DNA from: Omphalotus guepiniiformis
Lineage: Eukaryota; Basidiomycota; Agaricomycetes; Agaricales; Omphalotaceae
Length of the DNA: 64,000 bases
Direction: 5' to 3'
Assembly (NCBI GenBank): GCA_028554645.1
Contig: JAQOOI010000015.1
Span: 434,001 to 498,000 of the forward strand
Position 1 is the first letter of the stretch; the number at the start of each line of letters is the position of its first letter. Of the stretch, positions 23,701 through 35,883 are shown piece by piece. The translations under genes were made by a program, and so were the position numbers. Below the pieces are notes generated by a model. The model saw nothing but the letters and a program-made list of their open reading frames with translations, was not told the DNA's origin and made no database searches.

Positions 23701-24691
23701 ATGTCACAACATCCTACAAACCCCTTACTTGAGGCTTCACAGTCTCACGCACCATTTTACCAAGGTCGCGATCCCAGTGCTCTTCGTGAGCGGCGGAGAT
23801 CCAGTCTTTACTCAGTTCGCGCAAGCGAATTCGTCTCACCAAGCCGAGGCTCACGCCTTTCTCAACAACCTCCGGTTCTATCAACATTATTTTCACCAGG
23901 TCATTTGCCTGGTTTTCGAAATCCTCCGGTAACTCCGACTCGTCGAACTTCCACAATGCCGGGAGTATTACCAATACATGAAGACGTTTCCGATACTGCT
24001 CCTGAAGAGCAGAATGACGAAGACGATGACATTATCGCAGCGGCGACGGAAGGAGAGGCTGGGGATCAGCCAGAAGGAATAGGAGGTAATGGTGGGGATC
24101 CTGGAGAAGGCGATGAAGGTAATGGTGGTGGTGGACCAGGCCATGGAGGTCCGGGTGGACCTGGCGGGCCTGGAGGACCAGGTGGAAATGGTGGCAGTGG
24201 ACTGGGTGGTCCTGGAGGTCCTGGGGGACCTTCCGGGGGTACCGGTGGCACCGGTGATGAAGATTTTAGGCGGATGATGCAGGAGTTTCTTACCACTAGC
24301 ATGGCTGGTTTTACTAACATGGCTAGGGCATTTAATACACAGGCATCCGCTGCTCCAGAAAGCAAATCGCGCTTGAAGGAGCCAGACGTTTTTGACGGCT
24401 CGGATCCGCGGAAGCTCCGAAACTTTATCATTTCCTTGGCCCTTCACCACTCAGATCGGCCTCAATATTTCTCTTCCGACAATCGTAAGATCACTTTCGC
24501 GCTCTCTTATTTGTCTGGATCAGCTCTGGAATATTTCCAGCCAGAGCTACTGAACCCGGATCCGGACGATCCTCCGGCATGGATGGTCAATTATCAGGCC
24601 TTCATGCAAGAGCTGATGGAAAATTTCGGAGAGTACGATATGGAAGCGGAGGCTGAGCAACGCCTCAGTGGACTCAAAATGAGGGATACGG
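23701..24691 (+). pseudogene. Element A gag, truncated
   Basis: The ATG at 23701 lies 34 nt after the LTR. The product has a Ser/Arg-rich N-terminus, an acidic stretch and a long Gly-Pro collagen-like run (about 24080-24250). A retrotransposon gag core follows (RLKEPDVFDGSDPRKLRNFI, LSYLSGSALEYFQPE, FGEYDMEAEAEQRLSGLKM). It breaks off where the LTR of element B begins. The remaining gag, the zinc knuckle and the whole protease are missing from A. Confidence 0.85.
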
Positions 24692-26535
24692 TGTAGTGAC
24701 TATGAAATGAACAAGAGAGATACTCAAATGAGCACAATCCAACTCAAATCAAAATGATGTAGGGTGAGGTGTGACTGGCGTTGTCAGAGATTCCGCACAG
24801 TTAGACGCAACAATTGAACTTCGAATCTGCAGGGTTACAGATGTCTTTATCTCAACCTGGGTGAAAAATGGCAGAGGGTATCTCAAAACACAAGATTCAG
24901 ACAGAAGGTAAGGGTGGTTTTCAGGGTTCAGGAGGGATTCAGGACAATCAATCTCGATGTTTAAACTCGATCCAATGGTCAGACAATGCAGGGAACAGTT
25001 TCAGATGCAGCACAGACAGTTTCAGCAGGCAGATTCAGCACAGACAGAACAGCAGTTTCAGCAAAGATTCAGTATCTCTTTCAATTTATCTGCCACAAGG
25101 GACTTTACAGAAGTTTTCACAACTGGATATTTCTCGAACTGAACTCTAAAGAGCCAGGCTATATTTCGTCTAAGAAGGTTTTCCTGCTTTGGCTTGTAGC
25201 TTTGGGCAGTACTTGCTTAAGAAAATCTAAATAGATACTCTGTAAACTATATATACTAAATCATAAAATCAAACATATATCTCGAAATTAAAAGAGTAAT
25301 CTGAACAGTAAATGAGTCAAAAGTAAATAAGTATCAATTGAGCAGAGATTGGATTCTTTTTAGGTAGTTTTCTAGGTAATTTTCCAGTTAGATAGTCAAA
25401 ATGAAGGAACTTTGGGTATAGATTGGTATAAAAACAGAAATATATCGCTTTGTCCGCGTTCTAGGTGTGTTAGGGCGTACCCAGGGTATCTAAATAAAGG
25501 TCCAGATCCTGTAAATAGCAACCAGTATCCTGACAGGTGACATTCTCCTTAGTGCATTGCAAATCTGGTCCCCTATAAGTTTCTCCAAAATTGGCACATT
25601 CTCCTCTACTAGGGCAGCATTAGGAGTTGTGTAGAAGTTCTAGAGCTTATCTAGACCATGCTTCATCATTTCTATCAGCCACAGTAAGGTACAGTAACTG
25701 TTTATTTCAAGTTTTACCCCTATACATCTCTTTTTGGTCAGATTTGTACTCAGGTTATATTTCTTGTTTAGGATAGCTCTCCGCTTCTCCTAGGACAGTA
25801 TTCTATCCCATAGTTTCGTCTAAGACCTCCAATTAGAGCGCCTTTGTCTTTCATCAAGTTCAGAGGGTTACTGAATTTCAGAGAGATACTCAGATCCAGA
25901 GAGATACTCATTTTCAGTATCTAACTCCTTCCAGCATGAGTATTGAGTATCTAACTCATTTGTGCAGATGTAACTTTTGAATCTACTTCCCTTATTACAC
26001 AGATTGGCATTTCATCTCAGTGACATTATATCCACATAGTACTCAATGTACAATATTTCTCTGGTAATACAATCTTCAAGATTGCCCATATTCTCAGCAT
26101 TCAATCTTATAGTGCCAACTTAGTTAGCAAGACCAGCTGGAACTTTTGATCAGTCCAAAGGACTTAGATAGTTGTTCAATTGAAGTGAAAATCCATCAAC
26201 CCCTTGGATTACAGTCAACAACACTTGGTAGAGTCTCTAGTTATTAGAGGGTGGGTCTGACCAACTCAATCTGGTATGGAACATTGGAATTCCAACACAT
26301 CTTGAGAGGCATAACTAGTATCTCTTTGTATAACCCATTGGTCACAGTTGCTTAGTACCAGATTCAGTACTGTAGCAAACACTACACTTAGGTATTGTGA
26401 GTACAAGTATGTTTCATGTCTTAACTAACAGTCTGGGGTGACTCTAGTCCTTTATGTTCAGTTTCCAATGCTTGAACATTCCATATTTACTTCAATCTGA
26501 TAGATTTCAGTACTGAAAGGCTTTTTGACGCAACA
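24692..26535 (-). repeat. Element B LTR (3' LTR in element orientation)
   Basis: It matches 46341-48184 along its whole length; I saw three substitutions by eye (near 24857, 25665 and 25788), roughly 0.16%. It contains two copies of GTATCTAAC (25918 and 25947), a motif also found in introns of B2. Short Gln/Ser-rich open frames inside it are not considered genes. Confidence 0.9.
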
Positions 26536-26550
26536 TCTCCCCCAAAGTAA
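26536..26550 (-). other. Polypurine tract of element B
   Basis: On the minus strand the sequence ACTTTGGGGGAGA directly precedes the LTR, as expected for the plus-strand primer of a minus-oriented element. Confidence 0.75.
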
Positions 26551-26839
26551 AATAAGATCGTCCCCGATCGTACCAGATTGGCCAAAATCAAGTTAGATAC
26601 AATTATTACTAGCAGATTTGTCATAGAAGCACATTTCGTACTGTTCAATATCACAATATCACGTCTCACGGACTGCCTTCAGGCAAAACTTTTCTCGATT
26701 GATCGCCAGTCAATATATTTACATCGGCATGTGACGGCAATGTCAGACTTCGGCGAAACCCGCAATCTACTTCTGTCGAAGTTTCGACTTAAACAGACAG
26801 TGATTCTCGTTTTCTCTTCACATCTCACTTCGTCCCCCG

Positions 26840-29369
26840 ATGGATGACTTTTCCAGGCAATTGGCTTCCTCTATCACTCTCAGTAGGGAGCCTTCCGAGG
26901 TACCGGTAAGTCCTTTTTAATTCCTTTCTCTCACGCGCTGCTTTTCACAGTGTGTCACATATATATTCGAGAACCGCTCTCAATTGACGGCCTCTTTCTT
27001 TTCTTTTCCCTCTCACAGCTCTCAGACATGAACGAAGAAGATTACAAGGCTCTTTCCGCCATCGTTTCAAGGCTAGGCGACTTGGACCGACGTCTACGGG
27101 ACCAATCGTTCAAGGAGTTTGGAAAGGGTCTTAGGTTGAGGACCATTACATCCGCTTTCGACGACTTGAATCTCGCCTTGGTAGGCATCATTTCTTTTCA
27201 TCTTCGTTATAGCTAACCTCATCTTTTACAGACTCGCATCGCTTTAACATTTAATCGGTCCCAGCGAGCACATACACATCTCCCCGACTATTTTACCGGT
27301 TCTTTTCTCTCTGTATGCAATCTCGCTTTATGGCTTCATCAGGCCAAACCGACTTCATTTATTGTGCCGCCCTGGGGGCTAAACCGCGCTAAACTTGATG
27401 CTTTCTGCCTCAAGTATACAGTAAGTATCTCTCAGACTGGTTTCATTTCTTTTGCTAACTCTTTACAGCTTCGCAATTTGTGGGAACCACTACCCCCATT
27501 TCCTAAGCTTAAGCAAACTCCGCAGCTCGAGGAAGACAACGACGACGATGAGATCTTACTCCCGCCTCTCGCCACACTGGCTTCGTCCGCCAAGGTTGCT
27601 CGCGCTGAATCTTCGAAGGTTTCGGCACCGGTTTCAAAACCAAAGCCAAAGCCAAAGCCAAAGGCCAAGACTAGTGTAACGCCCTTACCGGGTCGTTCGG
27701 TATGTCTTTTCTTTTTGTTTGAAGAGGTTCTTCTTATTTTATCATTTTTAGATGAAACGCAAGATCTCCGACGTTGAAGCCACGGCCGAATCTACTGAGC
27801 TGACCGACGGCGACGACGATGATACTGACTTCGAGTCCGAGAACTCTGAGCCTCCGGTCAAGAAGTCTCGCGTTTCTGAGGGTAAGAAGCCTGCAGCTGC
27901 AGCTTCAAAGGTACGTTTCCTTATAGATTTATTTATTCTTTTCTCATGTTTTCTTACACAGGGCAAGGGTAAACAGGTGGTCAAGCCAAAACCGAAGATT
28001 CGGAAGATGCGTGTGGAAGAGCCTGCCGATGACCCAGCGTCTCGAAAGACTCGCTCCAAGGCGACTTCAATTACTGTTCCTGCATCCAGCGACGAGGAAG
28101 AGGAGAAGAAGGAAGAGGAGAAATTGGTCAAGACTGAGGGTGCTAAGGCCCCAGTCAATCTCAACGTCGACTTTGAGGCACCTCTATGGGCTTCTCGCGC
28201 TGATTTCTCTACTTCTTCTGTTTCTCTTGCTCCGGGCACTCGTTACGAGGCCCCAAATCTTCAAGTAAGTCTTGTCATTTCTTTTTATTTCATTTCCTTT
28301 TACTGACAATGTCTTTCCTTAGCGATCGGATGGACGAACACCTCAAAATCGTGCGAAGGAGGACTTTGAAGCGATACCCGGTAAGTATCTCTTTTATTTC
28401 ATTTTTCTAGTGTTTGTTTAACGGTTCTTTTACAGGCCGTGTTGTCTTTGGATGGCCTTATGGCCGTCCTGTTACTTTACAGCAACTCGTTTCAGTCAAC
28501 CGCACATTCGATAGGGTGAGTATCTTTCTGACTCGAGATTAATACCCGCTAAATTTTCTTTTCGTCACTCTTTTAGTTCTTCGGCGACTCCATTTGTGCT
28601 GCCTGCGTCGGCGGTACTCACACTGAAGGTAGAGAATGCCGTCCTCAGTTCAACAGCAAGACTTTCGAATGGCGCTGCGCTACCTGCGCAAAGGACAACC
28701 ATACCTGTAGCTGGTCGTACGGCTTGGAAGGCAGCGCTCAGTTGCGATGCCTTTCATACACATTGGCTCGCAGCGGCAGTACAGGTAAGTATTCCTTTCA
28801 TTTCTTTAGACATCTTTTTACTAAAGGTTCTTCGTTTCTTAGTTGTCTCTCAGGAAGCTGAGCAGTTGCAGATTCTCATCGACACCTACGAGGACATGCA
28901 GAACAGCGTCTCCGCGCAGATGCGGGCGATGGAACGGGTACACCGAACGATTTTGCAGCGTCAAGATCATATCAAAGCTTCGTGTCGCGATCCTCGTCTC
29001 GTTTTACATCAGGTTCAGACTGGCGACCCGTCGTTCGACTATTCGGACGAACAGCTCAAACTACTGGCTACCGCGCTTGGATGGGACATCAACCTGGTGT
29101 CTCGAGCAAGCTATATCGCTAGGAACGAATCTGGTCGTTTCGTCGTGGTGGATCCAGAGGTCGAGCCGCAGCCCGGTCCTTCCAATATCCGTTCCACTCC
29201 CGTTGCTACAGCTGACATCGACGAATCGCCTCAGGCGGTCGGTGCTTCGCAAGTCACGGTCGAAGAGGACGAAGACAAGGAAGACGAGCTGGAGGAGGAG
29301 ACAGCCGGCAAGGTACTGGTGCCAGAAAGCAGTCCACTAGCTGGGAGGGACGATCCCCTCTCAGAGTGA
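26840..29369 (+). CDS. Accessory gene B1: spliced, antisense, Cys-cluster coiled-coil protein
   Basis: Ten exons with clean GT-AG introns of about 50-113 nt: 26840-26905, 27019-27180, 27232-27420, 27469-27699, 27752-27910, 27962-28264, 28323-28380, 28436-28515, 28577-28784 and 28843-29369 (660 aa, no stops). Order: helical N-terminal region (EEDYKALSAIVSRLGDLDRR); acidic patch and KPKPKPKPKAK; further basic segments that look like nuclear signals (KRKISD, KKSRVSEGKK); the block GRVVFGWPYGRPVTLQQLV. Then comes a cysteine cluster C-x2-C-x10-C-x12-C-x2-C-x6-C (SICAACVGG to CATCAKDNHTC), a coiled coil (LIDTYEDMQNSVSAQMRAME) and an acidic tail. The second Cys half resembles half of a fungal Zn2Cys6 cluster. 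It is encoded opposite to gag-pol, between pol and the 3' LTR. Function unknown; a nuclear DNA- or RNA-binding role is inference. Confidence 0.7.
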
Positions 29370-30208
29370 CTTTCAAGGCTCGGGTGCACGCATAGTTCGT
29401 ACCCCTTTTTCCCTTTACTTTCTCCATCTCTCAGTCCCAATCTCACAGATCTGTCGCTTTCTTCGCTTGGCTGGGACCTGCCAGATCCGTTCGCATTTCG
29501 TCGCGGGTAGCCTTGGTGTTCAACACACCAGGTTGCCCAAATATATAAAAATTTTATACATCGCTTTTTCTGTAGATACTCCCTGTACTTACTTTATAGT
29601 AGTATAGGTCGAAGTATCTTTATTATAGTCCTGAGCTTCTATGCTCAAAAATACATATTTCATTTTTCTTGGCATGAATCTGGTGTGAAACATAAGAAAT
29701 AAATTTGAGAGTCTCCTTCAAATTGAGTATCTAACTCGATTTTGGAGGGAAACAATTCTTTAAATGACTTAAGCCCACAATTTTCAATAAGTATCGTTTC
29801 TTTTTGAGGATACATTGAATTTAATAAGTCCTTTCTGTCAAGGTTGAGAGCTCTCGGTTACTCGGCAATGCTATTCGGCTAAGTCCTCTGCGGTCAAAGC
29901 TGTCTAGATCTCCAGATTTGAGATATTTGAAATTTCAAAAATTCAAAATTTTTGGCCTTGTAAACTTTGTGTGCTCTCTCCCCCCAAGTAAAATTACTTC
30001 AACGTCCCCGTTGATCAATCTGCTACGCTGGCTAGGCCTCATTGTGCCTGTTTGAACAGCATAGGAGTAATGACCAACTTGCAGATTTAGACGGGGTAGA
30101 CCAGATATAAAAGGTGCAGCGCAGATTCAGAACGACTCAGCACCATCTATCACTTGGTTCTACAACCCTTCCACTTTTATCATTTCTCTATCTCTACATT
30201 TTACAGTT
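29370..30208. other. Spacer between B1 and B2 with a second PPT-like tract and TATA box
   Basis: The stretch near 29978-30018 (CTCTCCCCCCAAGTAAAATT, then CGTCCCCGTTGATC) resembles the sequence at 26533-26572 beside the LTR, including the purine tract on the minus strand. GAGTATCTAACTC occurs at 29725-29737. TATAAAAG at 30106-30113 lies about 100 nt before B2. Confidence 0.5.
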
Positions 30209-31610
30209 ATGGCCCCTAAAGGTCCCAAGACTTGGCCTGAGCGTCCTGAGTGGGTTGCCACAACGCAGCGATATCTTTCTCGAGCTACTGGAGCCATGGA
30301 GGCCAAAGATGCGGATACTGAACTGCTTGGGATGCTTATTACAGCCCTTGCTAGTCATCTTGTAAATGTTCAATCTTTGATTCCAGGTCCAGTATCTAAC
30401 TTGATTTCTTATTACAGAAGAAGTCTCTGCCTGCATATGCAGTTGCTAAGTCCGAGGAAGCGTTCACTTTGTTCGACAAAGGTGTCAATCTGGTCGCAGA
30501 TGCAGTCAAGAAGTTCCCATCTGTAGGTGAACCTGACACTTTCTCCGCCATTAAAGCTTTCCGGGACGACTTGGCAAAGCGCAGAGAGACTCTTAGTGGG
30601 TCTAAGAAGCGCAAAGTACGTTTTTATTGACCATCCCTCTCATTTCGAGTATCTAACTGCCTATCGGTGTGTAGCCAGCTAAAACTCCCGAACTTATTGA
30701 GGATGATGATGATGACGATGAAGAGATTGAGGTCATTACTGGTGACGGAGACGTTACTGTAAGTATCTAACTCCTTGGTTACTGAGTATCTAACTCAAAT
30801 CCCAACATGGTCTTTCTTTTCTCAGATGGCAGATGGACCTTCCCTTGGGCTTTCTGCGTCGATCCACGCTCCCAATAAGGATAACAAGGACTCTAGCAAG
30901 GACAAAACCAAAGGTTCTCCCACTACTACCACAGTTCATAAGTCTTCCAAGGAAAAAGTAGTAATTACTTCTCCAAGGGTAAGTAGATTTATGTTCAGAA
31001 CTGTTCATTCGTTTCTCTTGACTGATGTACCTTGGTAACTTTTCAGGCTACCTCCGTTGGACCCAAAGATGTAAGTTTTTAGTTCCATCTGGAGATATTC
31101 ATGCAGTTTTATGTACTGACTATAAATGTTCATGTAGAATGAACCTATTCCTGAGCCCCACAAGGTGATTGTCATGAAGAAGCCTCGGATTGAGAACCCA
31201 ATCGTCAACCTTAGAGAGGAGACAGACCGTGAGTAGTCACCCAATCTGCGGCTTTTTCGAGTATCTAACTCAATTATCCTGCAGATGAGCGCAAACTCCG
31301 GGAGAGTGGAGAAGAGATTGTGACTCGTATCACTGCTCTGTTCCCTTTCATGGACTTGGACCACTTCTCTCCTGAGGTTCTTCAATCAATTTCCAACTTC
31401 TTGAAGACAGAACTCAGTGTTCATCAACATGCCATTCAGTATCATCATTCTCAGTACAGATTTGCCTACAAGGAGTTTTCCCGTCTGGAATTGCTCCGAA
31501 GACAGAAGGAGAAGGCTTACAGGGCCAACCAGAGTCCCTTGGAGTCTGGTCCAGGTACTGCTGATGATCCAGCTCCTTTCCATGCATTTCCATCTGCAGA
31601 CATTCTCTGA
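30209..31610 (+). CDS. Accessory gene B2: spliced, antisense, charged coiled-coil protein
   Basis: Seven exons: 30209-30361, 30418-30615, 30675-30758, 30826-30978, 31047-31070, 31138-31228 and 31285-31610 (342 aa, no stops). It starts in good context (GTTATGG) after a TATA box. The N-terminal part is helical (WVATTQRYLSRATGAMEAKD, ITALASHLKKSLPAYAVAKS). It is followed by a nuclear-signal-like SGSKKRK, an acidic DDDDDDEEIE run, a Lys/Ser/Thr-rich linker, HERKLRESGEEIVTRITALF and a C-terminal coiled coil (EFSRLELLRRQKEKAYRA). No Cys cluster and no known family. Four of its six introns contain GTATCTAAC, in which CTAAC is a plausible branch site. It runs opposite to gag-pol, next to the end of pol (200 nt tail to tail). 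An intact frame across seven exons in a transposon implies selection or very recent activity. Confidence 0.7.
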
Positions 31611-31811
31611 CTTTAATGTTACATCTGGACATCTCAGTATCGTTTATGGGCAGTTTACACGGTATTGGTACATCGTATAGGACATCCTCAGACACCCTTT
31701 ATGTTTATCTTAGTAGTGCATACTACTGTTACCCACTTTTTACTTTCATCTGCAGTTAGGTAGTCACTTTTCAGTGTCTATCTCTTACTTTGTTCAAATA
31801 TAGTGTGTTTA
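31611..31811. other. Convergent 3' ends of B2 and pol copy 2
   Basis: About 200 nt of AT-rich sequence separates the two convergent stop codons. No gene seen. Confidence 0.6.
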
Positions 31812-34800
31812 TCATTTATTTTGTGAAGCTTGAGACCTGGTCTGGACTGGAACGTCCCAATCTGGTTCTTCTTCATCTGCATCGTTTGCAGATTGTAGTT
31901 CTTCATCACTGGACTCATCAAGATCTTCATCTTCAGCAGGAATTCTCAGTTGAGGAATACTGTCAAAGATGTAATCTCTCTCAAGTTCAGGGTCTAGCTC
32001 ATTGTTATCATTGACCATCTCTTCTAGTTGTTCACTAGTCAAGTCTATAAGTTCATGAATGTTCTCAGGCAGTTGAATTGGTTCATATCTAGCTACATGG
32101 GGTAGTACTCTGAAGGCAGCAACCTTTTCTCTGAGTACTGTGCCATCCATCTGGGCCACAATGTAGGATCCCCCTTTGGTTCTCCTTATTACAATCATGG
32201 GTCCCAGGTATCTAGGATACATTTTTCTGTCCAAGTTCTTCTCAACTTGTGTATTTCTGACTTGTATAAGTGTACCAGGTTTGAAATCAAAGTCTCTGAT
32301 AACATTTCTGTATTCTTCTTCATATTGTCTAAGAGTCTCTTTCTTGGTTGTATCAATTCTAGATATCATCTCCTGCACATGGGTTCTATGCTTAGCTAGA
32401 GCTTGAGCTCTGTAGCCAATAAGTTCCTCATATGTCAAGATTCTATCTGGAAGTTTCACTAACCATGTAGATTCAACAATATCCAAGGGTAGGATAGGTT
32501 CAGCTCCAGTAACAAGGAAGTATGGTGAACATCCAAGTCCTTTTCTAGCTGTAATTCTATCTGCCCAGAAGACATGTTTGAGAAACCACCACCATCTCTT
32601 TAGATCTCCACCTGTAGCTTTTGCCAAGGCAGTTCTAATGTCAAAGTGGGCTCTCTCAATCTTGCCATTTGCTTGGGAATTGTAAGGAGATATAGTAATT
32701 CCTTTAATTCCATATTTATCTTCTAGCCATTTAAGCATAGCTCGCATCTGGGGTGCATTATCAGTTACTACTTCATCCGGACATCCCCATCTGCATATAA
32801 TATCATCAAAGAACCATTCCCCCAATGATCTAGCATTGTCAGATCTTAAGGCTCTTCCTTCAGACCAGGATGAGAGTGCACATCTGCCATGTACAACATC
32901 CTTGCAACCATTACTTGGAGGTGATACTTTAAATACATCCACATGAATCTTCTGAAACAGGGAGGGAGTGTGTGTAAGAGTGGGAGGAATCTTCAACAAT
33001 TCTAATTTTCGGTTCTGGCAGATTTGGCAGGATTTGACAAACCAATTGACATCTCCATTCAAATCTGGCCACCAAAAACGCTTTTCTATGAGAGCTTTTG
33101 TTGCAAACATTCCTTTATGTCCCAGATGGTCATGAGCAGCATGCATCATGTACATCCTTTTCTCTTTAGGCACAACCAGTCTATGCTGGCCTCCTGTATC
33201 ATCATTCCTTCTATAGAGTCTACCATCTCTGTCTACAAAGAACTTTACAGCCCTGGAAATGAACTTTTTCATAGCAGTCTCACCTAGGTGAGCTAGAGGC
33301 TGATTGCCCTGCAGGTACCAATCTTTGATTAGGTCTAGTTGTTCATCCAGTTCCTTTGTAGATGCAGATCTGTGATCCTCTCTATACGGGTGTTCATGTC
33401 TCCATTCAGTACCTCCTTCAGGTATAACCAAGGTCTGTGCAAACTGCAACATCGAGTTAGATACTGGATGTTGAATTGCTAACAGCTCTCTAATGGAATT
33501 CAAGTGACGTTCTTCTTCAAGAGCTTCTTGCAAATCGTCCTCAAAGTCGTCTATTGACTTTGCAACTTCCTGCAAGTAACCACCTCGAGTATCTATTTCA
33601 TCTTTAAAGGCTTCAAAATCAAAGGGTACCTCAGATTCACCATCTCCCATTCTGAATTTCACCGGCAGACCATCATCTTCATCAACAAATGAATCCGGAT
33701 CTCTAGATGCCGCTCTTTCAGTTGGTATGGTTCCTCTAGGTGGTCTAGATAGTCCATCTGGTCCCTTATGTTCAGTGCCCTTGATGTGTACCAAGGTGAA
33801 GTGGAACTTCCTTATTTCTTCAATCCATCTGTTTATAGTTGCATTGGGACCACTACTGGGTTTGTCAAGCATTCCTTTAATATAGCTTGCATCTGTTTCC
33901 ACAGTAAGATCCCTACATCCATATGTCTGGTAGTATGTTTGTTGTAAGGCCAACATCAAGCCATATAGTTCTCTCTTGGGTTGAGAAAACCTTGCTTCTC
34001 TCTCATTTAAGGTAATAGAACCCATCCAATTGTAGAACTTTTTCTTTGAATCTGCAGGGTCTCTCTGATATAGTTGGAAACCTACTGCCATCCAGGAAGT
34101 ATCTACTGAAAGGGTGGTTCCAGTACTTAAATCATAGTCAATAGGACGGAGTGCTGGAGCATTCCTAATCCCATCTTTAATCATTTCTACAGCTTCCAGT
34201 TCTGCAGGACCCATTTGAAAAGGCACATCTCCAGTTAAGATTGTCAAAGGTTTTGCTTTCTTGGCATAATCCTTTATGAACATTCTCATCTGACCAGCAG
34301 TGCCCAAAAATGACCGGATATCTTTCTTCTCAGACCATTTTGATGCATCACAAGTCAGGACAACTTCAGCTAGCCTTTCCACTGGCTTTTCTCCTTCATA
34401 ACTGACATGATGTCCAACAACATCACCTTCAGCTACACAGATGAAAGCTTTGGTCCCTGCAAAGCAGCATGTTTCATTCTTTGCACAATTCTGTTCATAT
34501 TCTGCAAATGCTCCCACACAAACCTTCTGATGCCAGAATTTTCAGGGATAGTTTCATAACCTCCATCTGCAGTTTCATATCTGCTGACAGGCCCTTTTAC
34601 TGGTACATCATCAATGTAAGGTTTAGTTACATGTGGAATTTCATCTCTGAAGATATATGTAACATCATCATGATAGATAGGGACAGAGTTTGTCCAACCC
34701 ATAGGTAACTTCACTAATCTATGTGGGCCAAAAGGTGTTTGGAAGGTTGTAAGATCTCTTGAACTTTCATCAACCAGCCTCTCATCATACCCAACAAAGA

Positions 34801-35848
34801 TATCCAGTAATCCCAAACATGCTCTTCCAGAGAAGCTTCTAGCTATATCTGCAGTTGCAGGAGGAATTCCTGAATGTTGAATAGTCACTTTATTGAGTGG
34901 TTCTAAACTATGGACCAATCTTAAGCTTTTTCCATCTTTCTTTAAGACACAGAACCATCTGGATCTATAGGATGAACTAGAAGGCTCATATACACCAGCA
35001 TCTATTTTGTCCTTAATCATTTTACACACTTGATCATAGATCCCTGGAGGTATAGGAATATTCCTTTCTACCCAAGGAGTGTGTGGTAACACTGGAAACT
35101 TTACTGGAGGAAAGAACTCTGTATTAAAGGTTCCTCCTTCAGATGCTTCCCATGCAAATGCTTTTTCTTGGACTTTCATAAGATGGTGTACAAGTTTCAT
35201 TTCTTCAGGCCATAAGAAACCTTCATTATGATTCTTGTCTACAATTTCTTTTCTTTCTTGAGAGTACCTCTCACCAGGAGTGAAATCTGGAGGATGAGTA
35301 GGTAACTCAGGCATATCTTTTAACGGATCTCCAATTATTTTTCTTTCAATCCGGAACTCCGCAGGTAAGGTAGCTTTAACAGGTTTGACCTTAATAGCAA
35401 CTGGTTTGTACTTTCTAGAAGCCAAAACAGTCACCAATCTGGCCATTTTGTTGCCATTCTTATCTCTACTCCATCTGGGTCTTGAAGATTGGACAGGTTT
35501 AGGTTCCCTTTTGACCTTTTTACCCTTATTCATCCTCTTTTCAGTTCCAGATGCGGGTTCCGAAGTGTGATTAAGTACCGTGCAAGTATCTAAGTCTGAA
35601 TTCTGAGTATCTAAGTGCTCTTTTGAATTCAAATTTAAATTTTCTCGCCAGGTACAGAACACTTGTTTCTTTTCTGAGTCTACAGACCGATTTAAATACG
35701 ATCTAACCGAATCTGCAGCCGCTATATCGTTTTCTCTTATGATGGATTCAGCTGCAAACACAAATGCCTCAGCCTTTTCAGGTTCTGAAAACAATTCATT
35801 GTCTGGCAGCTTATATCCAGCAATTGTGGCATTGCCATCTTCATCCAT
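31812..35848 (-). pseudogene. Element B pol, copy 2 (7-nt deletion)
   Basis: Same protein as copy 1 (38585-42814), but a 7-nt deletion between 34464 and 34465 (GTACCAC is present in copy 1) breaks the frame. The N-terminal part, with RT motifs, is read from 35848 to about 34465. The rest, RNase H and integrase, is in another frame from about 34464 to 31812. It ends naturally with QASQNK and stop, showing the true C-terminus that copy 1 lacks. One other coding change was noted (GGTGGTTCC versus GGTGATTCC near 34115; Thr to Ile). Confidence 0.85.
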
Positions 35849-35883
35849 TTCAATACAAACAGCTACCTCTCCCTGATCTCTTA

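Noticed and set aside
24868..25149. Gln/Ser-rich open frames inside the element B LTR (also 46517-46798)
   Set aside because: Low-complexity frames within both LTR copies; no motif, and overlapping alternative frames are equally open.
32176..34708. Plus-strand open frames opposite pol of element B (and the same set at 39135-41674)
   Set aside because: Mirror frames of the conserved RT and integrase coding sequence; no independent protein features.
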